Below are positions 55,020-56,152 of a DNA stretch of 56,152 nt, one piece after another. The notes beneath the pieces were generated by a model. It was not told the DNA's origin. It ran no database searches and saw only the letters and a list, made by a program, of their open reading frames with translations. Origin of the DNA: Rhizobium sullae (lineage in GTDB: Bacteria > Pseudomonadota > Alphaproteobacteria > Rhizobiales > Rhizobiaceae); the NCBI RefSeq assembly GCF_900169785.1, contig NZ_FWER01000023.1, positions 116,644 through 172,795 on the forward strand. The letters are read 5' to 3'. The first letter of the stretch is position 1; each line of letters begins with the position of its first letter. The position numbers were made by a program, and so were the translations under genes.

Positions 55020-55958
55020 TCAACGCGCCATGTCAGGCCATTCGCAAAGTCTCCATCTTGAACCGCTTGCTCGGGGTGCCGATGCCAGCGAGCGGGCGAT
55101 CTCGACTATCTCGTCGCGGTTCGCGGTAGGATCTTCCTTGTTCCAGGCGAGTCCCAGGCCGATTGTGAAGTTCATGTCCCGCACCTCACGAAGCAGAAAC
55201 GATCGATTGGGCAGATCCTTCGTCCATTCCGGGACGAAGCCTACGCCGATGCCCGCAGAAACCAGCGAAACGAGCGAGAGCGTGTCATCACAGCTGCAGG
55301 CAACGTTATTGAGAAGCCCATGCTTCCTGAACTGGTCAACGAAGAACTTCTCCGTGTAAGACAGATTGGAACGGGAGAAGGAGATGATCCTCTCTCGTTT
55401 CAGGTCGCTCATTGTGACTTTCTCCGCCTCTGCCAGCGCGCTTCCAGCCGGGACTGCCAGGAAGTACCGTTCATTGGCGATGCTCTGCCAGCGCAGCGAC
55501 CCGATGTTTTCGACCGGCCGTATGAAACCCAGGTGCACACGACCCTTTTCGATGTCGCAGACAATCGCATCGGTGGAGCCGCTACTGATATGGATCTGGA
55601 TATCGGGAAATCGCTTACCCAGCCTGGTTAGAAACTGTGGGAGGACGCCGAATGTGGCGGGATAGATCGTGCCGATGGTGATCCTGTTGACATCCTTGCC
55701 GGCAATGGCTTGGACGATAGAGGAACTGTTTTCGATGTCGTGCAGGATACGGATACACCGCTCGTAGAAGACTTCGCCGGCTTTCGACAGCTCGACTCGG
55801 CGGGTTGAGCGGATGAGGAGCTGAACTCCGAGCTCCTTTTCTAGCGTCTGGATTTGAAGGCTGAGGGCAGGTTGTGCCATGGACAGCATTGCCGCTGCCC
55901 GTCCGAAGTGCAGTTCCTCGGCTAAAGTTGCGAAACATCTGATCTGACGAAATTCCAT
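55020..55958 (-). CDS. LysR-type transcriptional regulator
   Basis: The 312-residue protein starts with the LysR winged helix (RQIRCFATLAEELHFGRAA, then LSMAQPALSLQIQTLEKELG, about residues 4-45). An effector-binding domain follows (ITIGTIYPATFGVLPQFL start at about 92). It resembles the CatR/BenM-type group by its N-terminal pattern. Such regulators usually control a divergent gene; that gene would lie beyond 56152. Confidence 0.88.
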   Translation of the reverse strand: MEFRQIRCFATLAEELHFGRAAAMLSMAQPALSLQIQTLEKELGVQLLIRSTRRVELSKAGEVFYERCIRILHDIENSSSIVQAIAGKDVNRITIGTIYPATFGVLPQFLTRLGKRFPDIQIHISSGSTDAIVCDIEKGRVHLGFIRPVENIGSLRWQSIANERYFLAVPAGSALAEAEKVTMSDLKRERIISFSRSNLSYTEKFFVDQFRKHGLLNNVACSCDDTLSLVSLVSAGIGVGFVPEWTKDLPNRSFLLREVRDMNFTIGLGLAWNKEDPTANRDEIVEIARSLASAPRASGSRWRLCEWPDMAR

Positions 55959-56024
55959 TCGCGATCCTCTATGCGCGTACCTCCGGTACGGGTCGGAATC
56001 CGGTCGCGCCCCACGTTATGGATC

Positions 56025-56051
56025 ATTGATTAATAGCGTCTCGAGATCAAT
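56025..56051. promoter_or_regulatory. Possible LysR-type binding site
   Basis: ATTGAT (56025-56030) and ATCAAT (56046-56051) form an interrupted inverted repeat about 70-95 bases upstream of the LysR-type gene. Dyads of this kind in a lysR intergenic gap are often the regulator's own site. The spacing (15) is longer than the common T-N11-A type, so the call is tentative. Confidence 0.3.
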
Positions 56052-56152
56052 GCGCTGCTTTTTGATACGACACGTCCTACCGTTTCCAGTAGTAGACGGC
56101 GAATCGTCTTTGGCCTATCGATGGACCCATGCGATCGTCCCTGGAACATCTG

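Noticed and set aside
1..56152. CRISPR arrays, tRNA or rRNA genes
   Set aside because: No regularly spaced repeats, cloverleaf-type sequences or rRNA-like stretches were noticed on either strand.

Overview
The window looks like chromosomal or megaplasmid DNA of a Rhizobiaceae bacterium (Rhizobium/Sinorhizobium/Ensifer type). The clearest sign is a complete rkp-1-like K-antigen locus on the minus strand: an outer-membrane export lipoprotein (rkpU-like), a 2480-residue fatty-acid/polyketide synthase (rkpA), then rkpG, rkpH, rkpI and rkpJ with almost no spacing. A KpsM/KpsT/KpsE-type exporter (rkpT, rkpS, rkpR) lies about 19 kb away. SARP-like/TPR regulators, LuxR-type proteins and decayed IS and toxin-antitoxin debris also fit rhizobial accessory DNA. 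The species cannot be fixed from sequence alone.

Layout. (1) 1-4640: the 3' end of a large repetitive type I secreted protein, then its likely ABC transporter and HlyD-type adaptor. (2) 4650-17840: a patchwork accessory region. It holds an ISL3 transposase relic, a methyltransferase, a cupin-tetR pair with a NemR-type operator, a RES/Xre toxin-antitoxin pair, an ArdC relic, a CorA-type transporter with a leader hairpin, VapBC relics, a PIN toxin-antitoxin pair, a broken AspT-like transporter, a DUF4424 protein, a GNAT relic, a SARP-like regulator, a ChaC-like enzyme and two serine-recombinase fragments. A 309-bp copy of the 3' end of rkpJ (10939-11247) marks one edge of part of this region. 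The intact rkpJ end (17842-18150) marks the other edge. (3) 17892-31958: rkpJ, I, H, G, A and rkpU. (4) 32512-36990: two capsule-synthesis-like proteins (one with an unusual membrane and helical-repeat N-terminus) around a broken phytanoyl-CoA-dioxygenase-like gene. (5) 37271-48696: a more AT-rich strain-specific polysaccharide cluster with four GT2 and two GT4 glycosyltransferases, two FkbM methyltransferases, two other methyltransferases (one frameshifted), a DUF1796 protein, IS debris and short repeats. (6) 48715-51716: rkpT-rkpS-rkpR and a small coupled ORF. (7) 52389-55958: a serralysin-like RTX metalloprotease, a LuxR-type regulator and a LysR-type regulator.

How it may work together (inference). 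RkpA, G and H probably make a lipid-like acyl product by chemistry resembling sphingoid-base synthesis. RkpI, RkpJ and the KpsC/S-like proteins may modify or initiate the capsule on that lipid. The glycosyltransferase cluster would set the strain-specific repeat unit, and RkpT/S/R with RkpU would export it. The type I system on the left could export the adhesin-like protein and possibly the RTX protease on the right. No rRNA, tRNA or CRISPR array was seen.
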